NCBI GenBank assembly: GCA_020152595.1
Contig: JAIGNY010003036.1
Span: forward strand, 307,001-371,000
DNA: 64,000 nt
Reading direction: 5' to 3'
Source: Chiridota heheva
Lineage: Eukaryota > Echinodermata > Holothuroidea > Apodida > Chiridotidae
Shown here: positions 34,905 to 46,830 of the stretch, in pieces
Layout of the letters: each line of letters starts with the position of its first letter
How positions within the stretch are numbered: the stretch's first letter is position 1
Program-made: the position numbers and the translations under genes
Notes under the pieces: generated by a model
The model's database searches: none
What the model was told of the DNA's origin: nothing
What the model saw: the letters and a program-made list of their open reading frames with translations, nothing else

Positions 34905-35966
34905 CAGGCTTGGAAAAATCACTCGTCTACTCGCCATGGGCGTGTAAAAAAAATTGTAGTGAGTAAAAATATCATAATATACTGTGTTACACACCACACT
35001 TAATAAAGCCATGGCGAGTGAAAATCTTGCTTTGATAAATTGTTTTATTTCGCGTAACATGCTTACAATACTGTCTTGTGTTTTTCTCTACTAAAAAATG
35101 CCTCCACACACACAAAAACAAGTGATAATTCCATTAAAATCCAAAACATAAATCAATATTTGGCCGATAGCTGTCAACTTTAATTACTCAAAACACCACC
35201 TATTGTGTGTAGCTATATACACTTTTTATATCCAGTGAACAGCATGGTACGAAGGCAATGAACTTATACCTGGGGATATTGTGCAATATGTCCCTGTTTT
35301 CATCAAGTTACTGCATGACCCAGCTACACGGATAGCTTGCAAGAAATGCGTTAGTGTCAATATGGGTGGAAATGCTTTATCCTTCTGAATAATGTCTTTG
35401 CCTGACGGAAATGGAAAGTTTTTGACTCGCTATCTTTATCGCTATCTTATTTCTTTAAGTGGGCAGAGCTTCGGAGCTCTCCTTATGCATAGAATACTGA
35501 ACTTTTCAAACTATTCCAGAAAGAAATTCACTGAGCAACTGCTGATATTGGACCAGTATGTATTACATACAGTACAAATATGCACACAGTATGTGTATAT
35601 TCGCGCCGGAGCCACGACAGGCATTGAGTGTAAACTTTCTGCCATACGGGCCTACTTGTTTCTGCCAGTAGGCCTGAAATTAATGTTTAAAAATTCAAGT
35701 AAGTTTGTGCATGTTGATTAATTTATTTTTTAAGCCACCTACTTGATTTTATTGTGCGCTATGTTTTTTTGTGTACATATGGTCATGAAGTCAGGCCCAG
35801 GAAATGGGCAATACTGAGGTATGCAAGTTGCGAGAAAATTATCAAATTTCAGTTAAAAGTGTTGGCGAGTAGTTGAAAATACTTGGGAGTGGAAATAATG
35901 GTTTTTCATTGAATTTACTCGCCAAGCTGTATAAGAGACTGGCGAGTGCCTTTTTGTATTTTTTCT
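34905..35966. mobile_element. Candidate hAT-like non-autonomous element inserted in the GGTTCCGATGC repeat
   Basis: Begins CAGGCTTGGAAAAATCACTC, followed by GTCTACTCGCC. The right end carries ACTCGCC, GGCGAGTGCC and TTTTTGTATTTTTTC, roughly the inverted counterpart. The uninterrupted copy at 24868 reads AGGAACCTATGTAGTCATG, whereas here AAGGAA is followed by the insert and then AAGAAACCTATGCAGTCATG, so an insertion is clear. Flanking octamers ATAAGGAA and AAAAAGAA match at 6 of 8. It resembles the small hAT MITE at 50895-51049 (CAGGGTTGGAAAAACTACT). A 109-codon frame at 35392-35721 inside matches nothing I know. Confidence 0.65.
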
Positions 35967-36687
35967 AAAAAGAAACCTATGCAGTCATGCTGGTGTGTGT
36001 ATGCATGTATATATGTATGTATGTATGTATGTATGCATGTATATGTTTGTATGTATGTTTGTATATGTGTCTGTGACAGCAAGCACGCAAGCATGATATC
36101 CCAGGGATTTGATATTTGGGACAGATACCTGGGTAATTCAAGAATGATACACTGGATTTGTGTCATGTTTGGCAACAGATAGCCTATGGTCCAGATGTGC
36201 ATTATTGTTTTTGGTAGTGGTGACATGCATACTAATAAGTAGGCAGGGCTGAATGTAGATATCTTGAAATGCTCATTATCTTAGCAACCGCATGTCTGCT
36301 TTGTTTCACATTTGGTGTAATTATGTTGTTGGCTGAGTGTGCATGTTCATAGTACAAAAATGTTGAATTTCATTAATATGCGTAGTGGGCGGGGCTTAAC
36401 ATGATTTTCTTGAAAAGAGCTTGTAAGCACGGTATTACAAGAATGGTAAACTCGATTTATGCCATATTTGGTACATAGGTAGTCCATGATCTGTAGATAT
36501 GCCCTATTATTTTAGGTGATTATATGTATATTATTGAGTAGGCGGGGCTTAATGTGAAAATCTTGAAATGCTCATATTTTAACAATCATTCGTGTCTGTT
36601 TTGTTTCATATTCAGTATAATTATGTTTTTAGCTAGTGTGTATGTGTTCATTGGATAAAAGCGTTAAATTGTATTAATATGCGTAAA

Positions 36688-37239
36688 TGATTAGTTCAGT
36701 GGTCAGGCAAGTTCATCTCTTTAATATAGGACTTCAAAAGAAACAAAATGGTGAAGAAAGCATTGCAAAATCTTATTCCGTTAATGAGAAATTCAAGTTT
36801 AAAGATTGGTATCATTTCTGTATAAACGACTGAAATCAGACTAGTTGTGATGTCACAGCCTCAGATTCCTCCAAGTCTTTATGTATTTTAAGAAAGTTTA
36901 TTTATTTTTTTCACTATTTAAATTATTTATCCTCGAACTTTCTTCAGGCAGTATATCATAAATACCCTTATAGATTAGGTTTTACTACTTTTTGACATAT
37001 ATCATGGTTTTTATGCCACAGAATTGCAGGACAAAATATGATAGAATACATAAAGACTGAGGAATCTGAGATTAGGACATCAACTAGTCTGATTTCAAAT
37101 GATACCATACTTTAAACTTAGATATCTCCTTAATGGAATAAGATTTTTGAATGCTTTTTTCACAATTCTTTTTTTTATATTTTTTTTATTTTTTTTTTAT
37201 ATAAGGTAAATTTGCTTTACCACTAAACGAACTAATCCT
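36688..37239. mobile_element. TTAA-type MITE family B, nested copy
   Basis: Left end TGATTAGTTCAGTGGTCAGG after TAAA; right end AACGAACTAATCCT followed by TTAA (37240-37243). Long inverted arms share GAAGAAAGCATTGCAAAATC and AAGATTTTTGAATGC. It sits in the GGTTCCGATGC repeat at a site where the uninterrupted sequence is GGGGCTTAACATGATTTTCT; the right flank here, TTAATATGATTTTGCTG, matches that target, although part of the left target is lost. Confidence 0.85.
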
Positions 37240-37574
37240 TTAATATGATTTTGCTGAAAAGAGCTTGTAAACACGATATCTCAAGAATGAATCATGTCAT
37301 GTCAAATATTTCATAATATGCAATGACATTACAGTTAATACAAAATCTATCAGCAAAAAAATAAAAGCATCGGAACCAGAAAGCCTTTTGGTCATGGTTA
37401 GCTTATGACATTGGATTATTACTGATTTTAGCTCAGTAGAAGAATGTCCCTTTCAAACCCTGGGTCATAAGTGCAGTTCATTATTGCCAGGGCCCTGGGT
37501 ATACACTGTATCTTGTAGAGGGCTAGCACATAGTCCTCCACCCTCCCCCATCTCCCATCAACACACACTTTGGT

Positions 37575-39243
37575 GTAGCAGAATTGTACTGCATGAGACT
37601 CTTGCCTGTGTGAGACTTGCCTGTGTGAGACTCTTGCCTGTGTGAGACTCTTGCCTGTGTGAGACTCTTGCCTGTGTGAGACCCTCGCCTGCCTGTGAGA
37701 CTCTTGAGACCTTGCCTGTGTGAGACTCTGCCTGTGTGAGACCTCGCCTGTGTGAGACTCTTGCCTGTGTGAGACTTGCCTGTGTGAGACCTTGCCTGTG
37801 TGAGACCTGCCTGTGTGAGACTTGCCTGTGTGAGACCTCGCCTGTGTGAGACCTCGCCTGTGTGAGACCTCTGCCTGTGTGAGACCCTGCCTGTGTGAGA
37901 CCCTTGCCTGTGTGAGACTCTTGCCTGTGTGAGACCTCGCCTGTGTGAGACCTCGCCTGTGTGAGACTCTTGCCTGTGTGAGACTCGCCTGTGTGTGAGA
38001 CCTTGCCTGTGTGAGACCCTGCCTGTGTGAGACCCTCGCCTGTGTGAGACCCTCGCCTGTGTGAGACCCTTGCCTGTGTGAGACCCTCGCCTGTGTGAGA
38101 CCCTCGCCTGTGTGAGACCCTCGCCTGTGTGAGACCCTCGCCTGTGTGAGACCCTGCCTGTGTGAGACCTCTGCCTGTGTGAGACCCTGCCTGTGTGAGA
38201 CCCTTGCCTGTGTGAGACCCTGGCCTGTGTGAGACCTTGCCTGTCGAGACCTTGCCTGTGTGAGACTCTGCCTGTGTGAGACCCTTGCGAGCCTGTGTGA
38301 GACCTGCCTGTGTGAGACCTGCCTGTGTGAGACCTTGCCTGTGTGAGACCTTGCCTGTGTGAGACCCTGCCTGTGAGACCTTGCCTGTGTGAGACCTTGC
38401 CTGTGTGAGACCCTTGCCTGTGTGAGACCCTGCCTGTGAGACCCTTGCCTGTGTGAGACCCTTGCCTGTGTGAGACCCTGCCTGTGTGAGACCCTGCCTG
38501 TGTGAGACCTTGCCTGTGTGAGACCCTGCCTGTGTGAGACCCCGCCTGTGTGAGACCCTGCCTGTGTGAGACCCTTGCCTGTGTGAGACTCTTGCCTGTG
38601 TGAGACCCTTGCCTGTGTGAGACCTCGCCTGCCTGTGAGACCTCGCCTGTGTGAGACCCTGCCTGTGTGAGACCTGCCTGTGCGCCTGTGTGAGACCCTG
38701 CCTGTGTGAGACCCTTGCCTGTGTGAGACCCTCGCCTGTGTGAGACCTGCCTGTGTGAGACTCTCGCCTGTGTGAGACCCTCGCCTGTGTGAGACCCTGC
38801 CTGTGTGAGCTGCCTGTGTGAGACTCTGCCTGTGTGAGACCTCGCCTGTGTGAGACCCTTGCCTGTGTGAGACCCTGCCTGTGTGAGACCCTGCCTGTGT
38901 GAGACTCTGCCTGTGCGAGACCTGCCTGTGTGAGACCTTGCCTGTGTGAGACTCTGCCTGTGTGAGACTCTTGCCTGTGTGAGACCTGCCTGTGTGAGAC
39001 CTCGCCTGTGTGAGACCCTCGCCTGTGTGAGACCCTCGCCTGTGTGAGACCCTCGCCTGTGTGAGACCCTCGCCTGTGTGAGACCCTCGCCTGTGTGAGA
39101 CCCTCGCCTGTGTGAGACCCTCGCCTGTGTGAGACCCTCGCCTGTGTGAGACTCTCGCCTGTGTGAGACTCTCGCCTGTGTGAGACTCACGCCTGTGTGA
39201 GACTCTCGCCTGTGTGAGACTCTCGCCTGTGTGAGACTCTTGT
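37575..39243. repeat. Minisatellite, 13-bp core GCCTGTGTGAGAC plus 2-5 bp spacer
   Basis: About 100 copies. The core GCCTGTGTGAGAC is almost invariant while the spacer varies among CT, TT, CCT, CTT, CTC, CCTC, CTCT and CTCTT. A few cores are shortened (GCCTGTGAGAC). Homogeneous runs with one spacer occur (CCTC at about 39005-39140). The minus strand is open for 555 codons through it (SHTGEGLTQARV-type repeats), which follows from unit composition; there is no sign it is a real protein. Confidence 0.97.
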
Positions 39244-39299
39244 CAATGCTGTCAGTGCCAATATCCCTTCAATATTATTTGGTAGTTGGTAAAACAGAA

Positions 39300-39640
39300 A
39301 TGCTTTCCCCAAAAAAGTGATCCTTACCTCCCAAAAAGTGATCCTCCTCCCAAAAAAGTGATCCCCCAAAAAAGTGATCCTCCCCAAAAAGTGATCCTCC
39401 CCCAAAAAAGTGATCCTCCTCCCAAAAAAAAGTGATCCTCCCCCAAAAAAAGTGATCCCAAAAAGTGATCCTCCCAAAAAAGTGATCCTCCTCCAAAAAA
39501 AGTGATCCTCCCCCAAAAAAGTGATCCTCCCCAAAAAGTGATCCTCCCCAAAAAAAAGTGATCCTCCCCAAAAAGTGATCCTCCCAAAAAGTGATCCTCC
39601 CCAAAAAAGTGATCCTCCCCAAAAAAGTGATCCTCCCAAA
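39300..39640. repeat. Minisatellite, ~17-bp unit (AAAAAGTGATCCTCCCC)
   Basis: About 20 copies of AAAAAGTGATCCTCC with A-run and C-run length variation, starting 60 bp after the previous array. It grades into a degenerate A-rich zone with residual units to about 39770 (AAAAAGGTGATTTACCCCC). Minus-strand open frames of 129-197 codons are products of the repeat. Confidence 0.95.
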
Positions 39641-39799
39641 AAAAGAAAAAAAAAAAAAGAAAAAGAAAGAATACAAAAAGTGATAATACAGAAAATAAAG
39701 CCCCCTCCTCCAAAAAGGTGATTTACCCCCTCCTCCTTCCAAAAAAAAAAAAAAAGGTGATAAAACTGAATATAAAGCAATTAGTGTAGAAGAGTATAT

Positions 39800-41828
39800 A
39801 AACTTCTAATCTACTCCAACATTAATATTGTTGACTTTATGAATGTACCAGCTGGTCATGTTGTCACACTGTAAATGTACATGTAAATGTACATGAAGGC
39901 AATGCAATAAATCCCATCTCAGGCCTAAATTCCTTAAAAGGGTACTTAGCTCCATCTGATGAGATAAGCATCAGGCTCTATACACCCCTAAGCCAAACAC
40001 AATCCAGGAAAAGAAGTTTTGTCAATAGACAGACTGGGCTGTTTCCTTGATGACCAAAGTCTTTTGTAAAAAGTCTGACAAAACTGAACAACAGTATTGG
40101 GTGTAGACAATCTTGCTCTGCAATTTGCACAAGGTTTCATCCATCCTAAAATGAGTTAGAGATTGTATTGAATTTTGAATGATTTCATGAACATGAATAT
40201 TTTTCATCACTTCTGATTAAGTTGTGGTATCTTAGCTAACATCATAGACAAGACTGTTCTGATAATCTCACTTGGTCAAACTGGTAAAAATCCCTATAAG
40301 CGGCTTTAATTTTCCAAACTATCATTGCAGGGGATTGAATAGGATTGAAAAACTAGAACAAAGGGGGGCTTATCCAAAGAGCAATTAGCAAATTACATGT
40401 TTTCTTAAATAGACAAGTCACGCAGAAGTTGTGAAATTGTCACTTTTTCAACAGATTTTGGCTTTTGGACGTGTATTTCAATGATGTTATTAACAAACTA
40501 ATAGCCCCTCTTTCTTATGTCACTGGATGATTAAGTCCACACACTGGACGACCATGAAAAAGAACCATTTGTAAGGAAATTTGTGGTGGAGTATTCTCTA
40601 TAGTGCTTTCTGATATCTCTATGCTCTGATAACTTTCCTGGTCACACTTTGGGTTACTCCCAGTACACATTATTTATTCCCTAAGAAAAGTGTACACAGT
40701 GTTTTGTCAGTATGATAGTACAGTACAGTACTGTGTATTATTTAAAGGAAGTACTGTAGTTGAACTGTGCTTTGGGCAGTAAGTAAATTGCATTGAAAAA
40801 CATATCATGTTTGTTAACAGCAAAAAGGTGAACAATTGTTATTCTGTATGTATACAGGTATCTCAAAAGTGTAAAATAAGGAAACCCCATGTAATATGAA
40901 TCTTGACCTGGCAATTAATAGATGAAATAAAGTGGAATTTGATTTGTGTGTAGGAAGCCAGAAAATATTCCTATTTCCAAAGTTTGCTGTAACATACAGT
41001 TTATACACATCACGGATGTCTTTTGTTAGGACATGGTACATTACGTCACCGTACAATAATTCTTGAACAAATATTTCAAGCAAATTCCCAATAAATTCAA
41101 TACATTAATGCAGGTAATGTGTAACTAAAATGATTAAGATTCACTTGTCAGTTGTATGACTCACCACTACATTTTCAAAAAGGGGGCATTTATTTGAGGT
41201 TAAATTTAAAAGTAATTTTTCAGTCAGTTCTTGTGTGCATAGCAAGTTCAACTTTTTTGACTGTATTTTTTGGGGCTGTTTTACAGTTTCTAAATGAGTT
41301 TTGGCGGAAGCTTAGTGTAAAATCATACTGTGTATATTTAATATTACGATATTACCAATTAATTTATGTGTGACTTTCCGATTGTCACTGCACAAAAAAC
41401 ATGGGGGTCATTTATTAAGAAATACACGTATACATCTTTATGGTTCAGGTACATTAAAGAGTTTCTCATATTTTTACAGCAGTTTTCTTTCATATTAGTG
41501 CTTCACAACGTGACTGCTTTATCAAATTGTTGTGGACATCTCTATATAACCATGGAGATACTATTTACTCCATGATATAACTAAGCTGTTGAGAAATGGG
41601 TACTAATCTACAGTACCTACATGTACCTACCTCAGTCACATCAACTCCCTGTTTCTACATTTAGCTCCTAGAAGTTAATAAAAGATTGACACACTATATG
41701 GATCGGTCAAAAATTCAACTCTTTGTGTTCTGAATATTTTGTTTTTTTCGTAGATGCAAATACTACTAGCAAGAATTAGTTCTCCCTTCAAGTCTTTTTT
41801 TTTTATGTCTTGTATTCTTTAAAATATA
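39800..41828. other. Non-coding stretch
   Basis: No gene or major repeat recognised. AGTACAGTACTGTG-type motifs occur at about 40720-40760. Confidence 0.4.
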
Positions 41829-41830
41829 TT

Positions 41831-42107
41831 AAGGATTAGTTCTGGGGTCAAGCAAGGTTTATGAAAGAGGACTGCAAAAGAAACAAAATAGTGAAGAAAG
41901 CATTCAAAGATATTATTGTGTTAAGGAGATATCTAAGTTTAAAATTTGGTATTTTTGTGTAGAAATGACTGAAATCAGACTAGTAGTGATGTCATAGCCT
42001 CAGATTTCTCAAAGTCTTTTATGTATTCTATTATATTTTGTCCTGGGAATTCATTTGTGGCTTAAAAACCATATGATATGTCAAAAAAGTAATCAAACTG
42101 AATCTAT
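41831..42107. mobile_element. TTAA-type MITE family B, left half
   Basis: Follows TTAA at 41829 with GGATTAGTTCTGGGGTCAAG, then GAAGAAAGCATTCAAAGATA, TAGTAGTGATGTCATAGCCT, and ends after GTAATCAAACTGAATCTA. The right arm present in 51375-51936 is missing. Confidence 0.8.
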
Positions 42108-42149
42108 ACCACCCAAACTCTTGTACCTTAGTTTTTAACACCCTTTTGG

Positions 42150-42210
42150 CTCATTTGACTTTAACTGTAGCGGTGCCGTTAAACATCAACAAAACAAACC
42201 AAAACCAGTA
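42150..42210 (+). mobile_element. Short non-LTR retrotransposon 3' tail
   Basis: GTAGCGGTGCCGTTAAACAT followed by CAACAAAACAAACC. The GGTGCCGTTAA..(CAAA)n ending is shared with the LINE tails at 43690, 46780 and 48900. Only the last ~60 bp are recognisable, a typical 5'-truncated insertion. Confidence 0.6.
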
Positions 42211-42849
42211 AAAAAATTCAACTCCTATGTATGTGTTCTGAATAATTTTTGCTTTTAATGCAAACACCAGTAGCAAGAATTACTTCATTATACTGTTGTT
42301 TTTGTAATTGAACATGAAATGATAATTTTTTTCAAAACTGCCTAAAATAATCCAATATGAGAATATACAATACAATGCATTACCACACAATTTATTTAGG
42401 TGCTCTACACCATCTGCAGGTCTTTGTTACAAACAAACATTTAAATGGTACATGATTTAGGTTATACATATAGTATATAAACTATTGCATTTTGATCTTG
42501 TTGGAGGATGAAAAAAATGGGAATAAATTTACAACGGATTTTAGAAAGGCATGAACAAATTAATAGAAAATGATAATCATCTCCAAATTCTTTTAAATTG
42601 CAAACTTGACAAAACCTCTGTTCATACAGTACTGCCTTTGTTGACTTCAATTTCAAAACAAGCACATCTGAATTTTGAGGTCAATTTTTATTTTTAAGTT
42701 GAAAAACATTATTTGATAATAGGCATGGCTTTGCATAACTTTATATTTTAAATTATAAACAATGCAAATAAGTTCTAGAATTGATATCAATCGACCAGTT
42801 CTGTCTATATCACAAACTTACTGCTTAAAATTTCCTAAAAATGTGAACT

Positions 42850-43045
42850 GGCATCCCCTTCTCAGAAATTTGTGAACTTGTTGAGGGGCACATTAATGCT
42901 TGTGCGAAGCGCTGCGTCTTTTTGGCATGAGAGTCCTGGAGCCCCCTTAAGGCTCAATCTAATGGTGAAGAAGCTCTGGGATTTTAGCTATAATCATACC
43001 TCAGAATGAAACTAATTATAATCATTAGCCAAACATACAATTGCT
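42850..43045 (-). repeat. Dispersed repeat, inverted copy of 28960-29225
   Basis: Carries GCGAAGCGCTGCGTC, AGCCCCCTTAAGGCTCAA and GAAGCTCTGGGATTTTAGCT, the reverse complement of blocks at 28960-29225, in the order expected for one element. This copy lacks the internal 45-bp duplication. Confidence 0.75.
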
Positions 43046-43309
43046 TACCATGCTATTATGTAATGTAAATCATTTATAAAATTAAAATAATAAAAACTGA
43101 GGGGTATGCTGTAAAACAGCAAAGCTATGGGTCTGCCTTCTATTATAATACTTACTGTAAGCATGTAACAATCAATATATACTGTATGCAATGAGATATT
43201 GCAAGGTTCTTCAGACTGTGAGACCTCTTTAATTCTGTATTCATGTACTTTAGGAGACCTACAGAGCTAGAGTGTTTTACATACAATTTGTAAACAGCAT
43301 AATGATGTG

Positions 43310-43715
43310 CATAGTACAGCCCCTTTGCAACAATTGCCATTGCACCCTCACAGTCCATCACGTTCTCCTTGCTTGCCTCCTGTACAACCTTCCCAGATCT
43401 TCCCTCGCTCCTCACAACTCAATAGCCGAGCTCTTCCAGAAAAACGCTGGGGATGAAATTATCTCCTTCCTTCATCATGCTTCCCTCTACAACCATGTTT
43501 AGTCCTTCTCTCCCACCCTCCTCTCTCTACTTTTTTTTGTTTCACCCATGCACCTCCTCTTTTGATCCCAGCTTTCTGACTCTTAGTTCCCATGTTTCTC
43601 TCAATTTCCCCATTTTCTTTCCTTCCTACCTTCGGAATGATCTAACCTCTCAGGCACAATTTGACCCTTGCTGTCGTGGTGCAATTAAGTCCTCATCAAA
43701 CAAACAAACAAATAT
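43310..43715 (+). mobile_element. 5'-truncated LINE, (CAAA)n-tailed family, copy 1
   Basis: The frame ending at 43502 encodes PLCNNCHCTLTVHHVLLACL, a C-terminal zinc-knuckle-like motif (C..C....HH....C) seen at the end of many LINE ORF2 proteins, then FLHHASLYNHV and a stop. The 3' UTR contains CACCTCCTCTTTTGATCCCA and TCAGGCACAATTTGACCC, and ends GGTGCAATTAAGTCCTCATC with AAACAAACAAACAAA. The frame is intact to the stop but lacks the RT domain upstream. Confidence 0.85.
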
Positions 43716-44098
43716 AGTGCCTGATGTATGTTCATAAAACATTAAGGCTTGATTGAACCCCCCAATGGAAAGGGCACAGAGGGTTAATGGAGTAGTTAAT
43801 TACGTTCATCAGATCTACAAGTATGTGTTTTTGAGAGGTACATGTTTTCTTGTACACCTGAAGTATAGCATCATGAATGTGTGGGGAAGGGATAATAATT
43901 TCCAAATATGCAAGAAAAAGGTAGCTCGAGACTTAATAAATGAAGATTTTGAATTTTTTTTTCTTTCTTCTTTTAATCATCCTCCTCCTGCAAAAGAATA
44001 CAGTAAGATTCCAGCTTAATTGGAAAAAAAAATTGTTTCTTAATCTATTAGAGGATCTAGAATATTCATTTTGTTTGACTGTTTTTATGATGATTTAA

Positions 44099-44825
44099 AA
44101 GGAATATTCCTATGTTTTTTCAGAACCTTTCATAAGAAAGAGAACAATTTTAGAAACAATTTAGTACCAAAATCATGTTGATTGTTATTCCTACCAGGAG
44201 ATATTCAAATTTCAAGGTTTACAACTTTGCAAAAAATGTCAATAAACAATTGAATAGGAAAAGGCTTAGTATGACATCACAGCAACATAATCTCCCACAA
44301 AAGTTTATGTTTTTTATTAAAATCTATGGACCCTTTTTATTAGTAAAACCTGCTAGGAAAACAAAATTGATTAAAGCTATTTATTTATGTACTGTACATT
44401 GCCAAATATACCCAACTTTAATAACTTTTGGGAAATTGTTTCTAATAATACAAAAACAACCAATTAACTTTCAAAGAAATACAGAAACAATTGCAATGGA
44501 ATTGTCTCTATGACATCATCAAACACGAATTCATCATACTGTACAAAAACTTTTAAATGCAATTGGGAAATCTTGATAAAAATCGATATCTCCTGAACAG
44601 AATATGATATCAACCTGATTTTTATACCAAATTGGCTCTAGAACTATGCTCTTGCAAATAAAATTTAATAAAGAACCATGGGAATATTCCAAAAAACCCA
44701 TGGGAATATTCCAAAAAAAACCATGGGAATATTCCAAAAAAAACATGGGAATATTCCAAAAAACCCATGGGAATATTCCAAAAAAAAACATGGGAATATT
44801 CCAAAAAAAACATGGGAATATTCCT
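44099..44825. mobile_element. TTAA-type element family A, copy 1, with right-end satellite
   Basis: Flanks are TTAA (44095-44098) and TTGA (44826-44829), the latter one base from TTAA. The left terminus is AAGGAATATTCCTATG. The body contains AGAAACAATTTAGTACCAAA, AGTATGACATCACAGCAACA, GGAAATTGTTTCTAATAATA and AATATGATATCAACCTGATT. The right end (44680-44825) is eight tandem 21-23 bp units CCATGGGAATATTCCAAAAA, closing with CATGGGAATATTCCT. The unit is the terminal inverted repeat itself plus an A-run. No transposase. Confidence 0.88.
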
Positions 44826-44998
44826 TTGAATATAGCTCATTGTAGACATCTTTTATGATCTTTACTATTATGCTAATGTCAGGTGTCAATAGTCCTTAAA
44901 GTATCACCACAAGTAATTTACATACTGTTGTACTGTAAACACAGATCAAATAGAACAGATAAACTAGTTATTTATTACAATTTAAAGGTAGCTATATT

Positions 44999-45390
44999 GT
45001 GGGGACTGACTCACAGTTAGTCATCATGCAGCCTCCCTCCCATTAACAAAGTACACCTGCCCAATGTGGAATGTTTTGAGGTAAAAGTTGTTTCAGGGCT
45101 TGAAATAAAACAATTTTGCCACTGTTCCACCGAACAGTACTTTCTCAAATGATACTGTTCCGGATCAAATTTCACTGTTCTAGCTTTATAGTGGGGACTG
45201 ACTCACAGTTAGTCATCATGCAGGAGTATAACCATCCGATTAACAACGTACACCTGCCCAATGTGGAAAGTTTTGAGGTAAAAGTCATGTTTCAGGGTTT
45301 GAAATTAAAACAATTTTGCCATTTTCCACTGTACATTACTTTCTCAAATAATATTGTTCTGGATGAGATTTCACTGTTTCAACTTTTTGC
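44999..45390. repeat. Diverged tandem duplication, ~190-bp unit, with ACTGTTC motifs
   Basis: GTGGGGACTGACTCACAGTT starts at 44999 and again at 45191, each followed by AGTCATCATGCAG, GTACACCTGCCCAATGTGGA, AATAAAACAATTTTGCCA-like sequence and CAAATGATACTGTTC / CAAATAATATTGTTC. Related ACTGTTCT pieces appear at 45615-45710 and 7640-7700, so it is part of a dispersed family. Confidence 0.85.
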
Positions 45391-46589
45391 CGATAACAGG
45401 ACAAATTCCTTTCTTCAAAATGGGCTTAATTTATAACTACTTTATTGGTTAATATGTACAAATATGTATGTCAGTTATTAGTATTTACATGATTATCCAA
45501 TTGCATGTAGTCGTATAAGTACATGCAGCCTTGCATACACATATTCATAATTAATTTCAAAAGCAGAAATCCAGGTATTGATCATTGATGCCACATGCTC
45601 AGGCTTGTGAAAAGAATAGTGTTCTACTGGAACAGTAATGTTGGAAAATTCACTGGTCCTGCATTAAAAGCACTGTTCTCCGAACAGCGGAACTGTGGCA
45701 AATTTCACCCCCGTGTTTATAAATACAGTATTTGTGTACGTCTAGCTTATTGTGCTTTATTATACGGTGGAATCTATAGTACTAATGGGATAATAGTGTG
45801 TTAAGTTGATTTTTAAGTGAGTTGAAAAACTTAATTTTATTTACATAATTTTTATTTTGATCTAATCTTTGGTACCATAAATGATTAAAATTTAGCTTTT
45901 AAAGGTTGACCCAAAAAGGGCGCTGCCCAAGGATTCATAAATATTTTCCCAGAAAATTTTGCATATTTCTTGAATAATTAGATCTGGAAAAGAAACTAAG
46001 TTGGCCAATTTTTAAATACGCTTGATGGGATATTTTGCTTTTTTAATTGTTTTGATCAAGTTTGAAACAATCAAGCTAATGAATGATTTCTGTCAATGTC
46101 ATTATTCCTTTTAATGCCCAGTAAACTGTAATAAGAGAGTGGAATGGATCTAGCATAGGTTGATTATTTTATTCAAATGGCTACAAAACTATAGCATATC
46201 CGTAAGTTAACGTTTATTTACTAAAAAATGCAAATATAGATCTAACAGTACCCTAATTTAATTGTATACTAATTCAAGTGCAAATTCCAGGAGGTTAATG
46301 TCTGAAACGTGAATGGTGTTCAAGTGTGCATGGTACTCTAAGCATAACAGTATCCCTGCTGTAAGTTGACTTGTACAGTATGCTGTATCTGTTGATAAAC
46401 AATAATGGAAGTTTTGTTGACCACACACTTCAACTTATCAATCAAAAGTGTGGGTGGACAAATTATGAAGTCAATGTTTGCTGACAGACATATAGTAACT
46501 GTCTATTTGTAAACTTCAAAGGTGGTTATACAGATAAATGGTCTGTTTTGCAAATGTATACATACCCTTTGTATACATTGTGCAATACA

Positions 46590-46830
46590 AGTTTGCATTT
46601 AATTCTCCTCTTCCACCCCCTCTCTACTTTGTTTGTGTTTCACTCATGCAACTCCTCTCTGGATCACAGCTTTCTGACTTGTGTTCTTAAATTTCTCTCA
46701 TTCTCCCCCTGTTTTCTTTCCTTCCTGCCTCTAGAATGATCTGACCCCTCAGGCACAATTTGACCCTCGTTGTCGTGGTGCCGTTAAGACCTCATCAAAC
46801 AAACAAACAAACAAACAAACCAAACAGAAA
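46590..46830 (+). mobile_element. 5'-truncated LINE, (CAAA)n-tailed family, copy 2 (3' UTR only)
   Basis: Starts within the 3' UTR (TTCTCCTCTTCCACCCCCTC) and runs through CCTCTAGAATGATCTGACCC, TCAGGCACAATTTGACCCTC, GTGGTGCCGTTAAGACCTCA to TCAAACAAACAAACAAACAA. Closest to copy 3 at 48567. Confidence 0.85.

Larger units (their letters stand above)
34878..37377 (+). repeat. GGTTCCGATGC dispersed repeat, full-length copy broken by two insertions
   Basis: Starts GGTTCCGATGCTAATAGCAT and ends GCATCGGAACC at 37367-37377, so the outer ends are inverted. The body has (GTAT)n at 36005-36065 and then two diverged units with ATTAATATGCGTAGTGGGCG and GATTTTCTTGAAAAGAGCTT. It is split by a hAT-like element (34905-35966) and a family-B MITE (36688-37239). 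Removing both restores the order seen in copies at 24868 and 28225. Confidence 0.75.

Noticed and set aside
35392..35721. 109-codon plus frame
   Set aside because: Sits inside the candidate hAT-like insert but shows no transposase motif and no similarity I can name.
37523..39190. 555-codon minus-strand open frame of SHTGEGLTQARV-like repeats
   Set aside because: Entirely the 13-bp-core minisatellite. Spacer length varies without regard to codon frame, so protein selection is not supported.
39187..39780. Overlapping 129-197 codon minus frames rich in GRITF/GGSLF
   Set aside because: Products of the AAAAAGTGATCCTCC array open in three frames at once.
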